Positions 63,406-64,000 of a DNA stretch of 64,000 bases are shown here, in pieces. Under the pieces are notes generated by a model. It had not been told where the DNA came from, made no database searches, and was given only the letters and a program-made list of their open reading frames with translations. Position numbers and translations under genes: made by a program. Where the stretch lies: positions 23,437-87,436 of the forward strand of contig WFSG01000018.1 of NCBI GenBank assembly GCA_015486075.1, given 5' to 3'. The DNA comes from Deltaproteobacteria bacterium. GTDB taxonomy: Bacteria > Desulfobacterota > Desulfomonilia > UBA1062. How positions within the stretch are numbered: the stretch's first letter is position 1; each line of letters begins with the position of its first letter.

Positions 63406-64000
63406 CTAAAAAAGGTCCTTAATGATATCACTACTTTTAGTATAATGGTCTACGAGCCTCTTTACAAGCTTCTTGTAGTCCTGGCCGAGGAATGTTTCCA
63501 TATCATCCAGACCTTCTAGGGGATCCATGCCATCATCCATGCAATGGATTAAGTGGTCAACCAAGTATATGATAGCAGAGGCCCTGTTGCACGGTCTATG
63601 GTGATTTTTTATGATATTTATCATTTCTTCCGGGAAATGCCACTGTCTTGCAACATACTCACCAACCTCGGTATGATCCGACGAGAAAAGGGCCCTTTCC
63701 TCGTCTAACCCTGGCCAGCCATCATTAAAAAGAGGTGCATATAGGCCAGGTTCTAGATACATGAAAGCCATTTTACCGAGGTCATGAAGTAGCCCGCCCG
63801 AAAACAACCATTCACCTTCTGACTTGTTTCTGCCCACTGATAACGCTAGCATTGCAACCGTATATGAATGTGACCATATCTTGCTTGTAATAGCGTTAGA
63901 TTGATTAAAGGTCTCCATGATTGACATGCTCAGCGTAAGGCACTTCACCATGTCCAGCCCTATGGTGAGTATTGCATCGTGGATGCTGCCTATCTCTGCC
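63406..64000 (-). CDS. HDOD-domain signalling protein (partial, N-terminus beyond window)
   Basis: The frame is open to the right edge, and the sequence before the internal ATG at 63951 (EIGSIHDAILTIGLDMVKCL) is typical HDOD sequence, so the gene begins outside the window. The visible 197 residues include SHSYTVAMLALSVGR, the HDLGK motif in LLHDLGKMAFMYL, and HTEVGEYVARQWHFPEEMIN. HDOD proteins are HD-related regulators linked to chemotaxis, cyclic-nucleotide and stress signalling, often without known catalysis. It precedes the hybrid kinase by 17 bases. Confidence 0.88.
   Translation of the reverse strand, partial: AEIGSIHDAILTIGLDMVKCLTLSMSIMETFNQSNAITSKIWSHSYTVAMLALSVGRNKSEGEWLFSGGLLHDLGKMAFMYLEPGLYAPLFNDGWPGLDEERALFSSDHTEVGEYVARQWHFPEEMINIIKNHHRPCNRASAIIYLVDHLIHCMDDGMDPLEGLDDMETFLGQDYKKLVKRLVDHYTKSSDIIKDLF

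Noticed and set aside
1..64000. Mobile elements, CRISPR arrays, toxin-antitoxin or defence genes
   Set aside because: No transposase, integrase, direct-repeat array, or defence-family protein was seen in any frame; gene order is conserved core throughout.

Overview
This window reads as a stretch of core chromosome from a diderm, flagellated, Gram-negative bacterium, most likely a deltaproteobacterium in the broad sense (Desulfobacterota-like). The evidence is the gene order: lolC-lolD-bamA-ompH-lpxD-lpxA-Gfo/Idh oxidoreductase-lpxB-msbA-lpxK, argH-lipoprotein-lysA-dapA-dapB, the N-terminally extended HflX, archaeal-type phosphoglycerate mutase, an ADP-forming acyl-CoA synthetase beta subunit and an HDOD/hybrid-kinase signalling block. 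G+C is moderate and the genes use AGG, AGA and ATA codons heavily. The genus cannot be fixed from sequence alone. I see no transposase, integrase, phage gene, CRISPR array or toxin-antitoxin pair. Coding density is very high and no gene-free stretch exceeds about 260 bases.

Layout. 1-7.9 kb (minus strand): the end of the window's trmO, a 36-residue membrane peptide, csrA, and a flagellar rod/ring/hook operon flgF-flgG-flgA-flgH-flgI-flgJ-flgN-flgK headed by a near-perfect sigma-54 promoter. 8.1-11.2 kb (plus): a large AsmA/YhdP-like envelope protein. 11.3-15.9 kb (minus): ctpA protease, YibQ-type deacetylase, a NusG paralogue and hflX. 16.1-17.5 kb: a HAD phosphatase and an AMMECR1 protein.

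17.6-32.1 kb (plus): one long, tightly coupled unit from lysS through lipoprotein export (lolC, lolD), outer-membrane assembly (bamA, ompH) and lipid A synthesis and export (lpxD, lpxA, Gfo/Idh, lpxB, msbA, lpxK, gmhB, lpxL). It is followed by tRNA-Cys and an omptin-like outer-membrane protease. 33.4-46.6 kb (plus): arginine synthesis (argB, D, F, G, H), a small LptM-like lipoprotein, lysine/diaminopimelate synthesis (lysA, dapA, dapB), an FAH-family hydrolase, folK, a receiver-PAS-kinase, a lytic transglycosylase, pgsA and a NusG-domain-II protein.

46.6-55.2 kb (minus): apgM, a phosphoesterase, ddl, an ExbB/TolQ-ExbD/TolR pair coupled to a PBP1b-type peptidoglycan synthase, then dus, acdB and ssb. 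55.4-58.9 kb (plus): xseA, xseB, an aminotransferase and engB. 58.9-64 kb: a DUF59 protein, two unknown membrane proteins, and a minus-strand signalling cluster (HDOD protein running off the edge, hybrid histidine kinase, a receiver with a degenerate histidine-kinase dimerisation domain, and a single-domain receiver).

Most genes are ordinary housekeeping, and I do not see a convincing new multi-gene defence or mobile system. The points most worth a second look are: hflX apparently starting at an AUA codon; lolC apparently starting at CUG inside the lysS stop; a predicted leaderless trmO; a channel pair fused by translational coupling to PBP1b; the receiver with Asp in place of the kinase His; a cysteine-rich extension on the LptM-like lipoprotein; and an unannotated membrane-protein pair at 59.3-60.2 kb.
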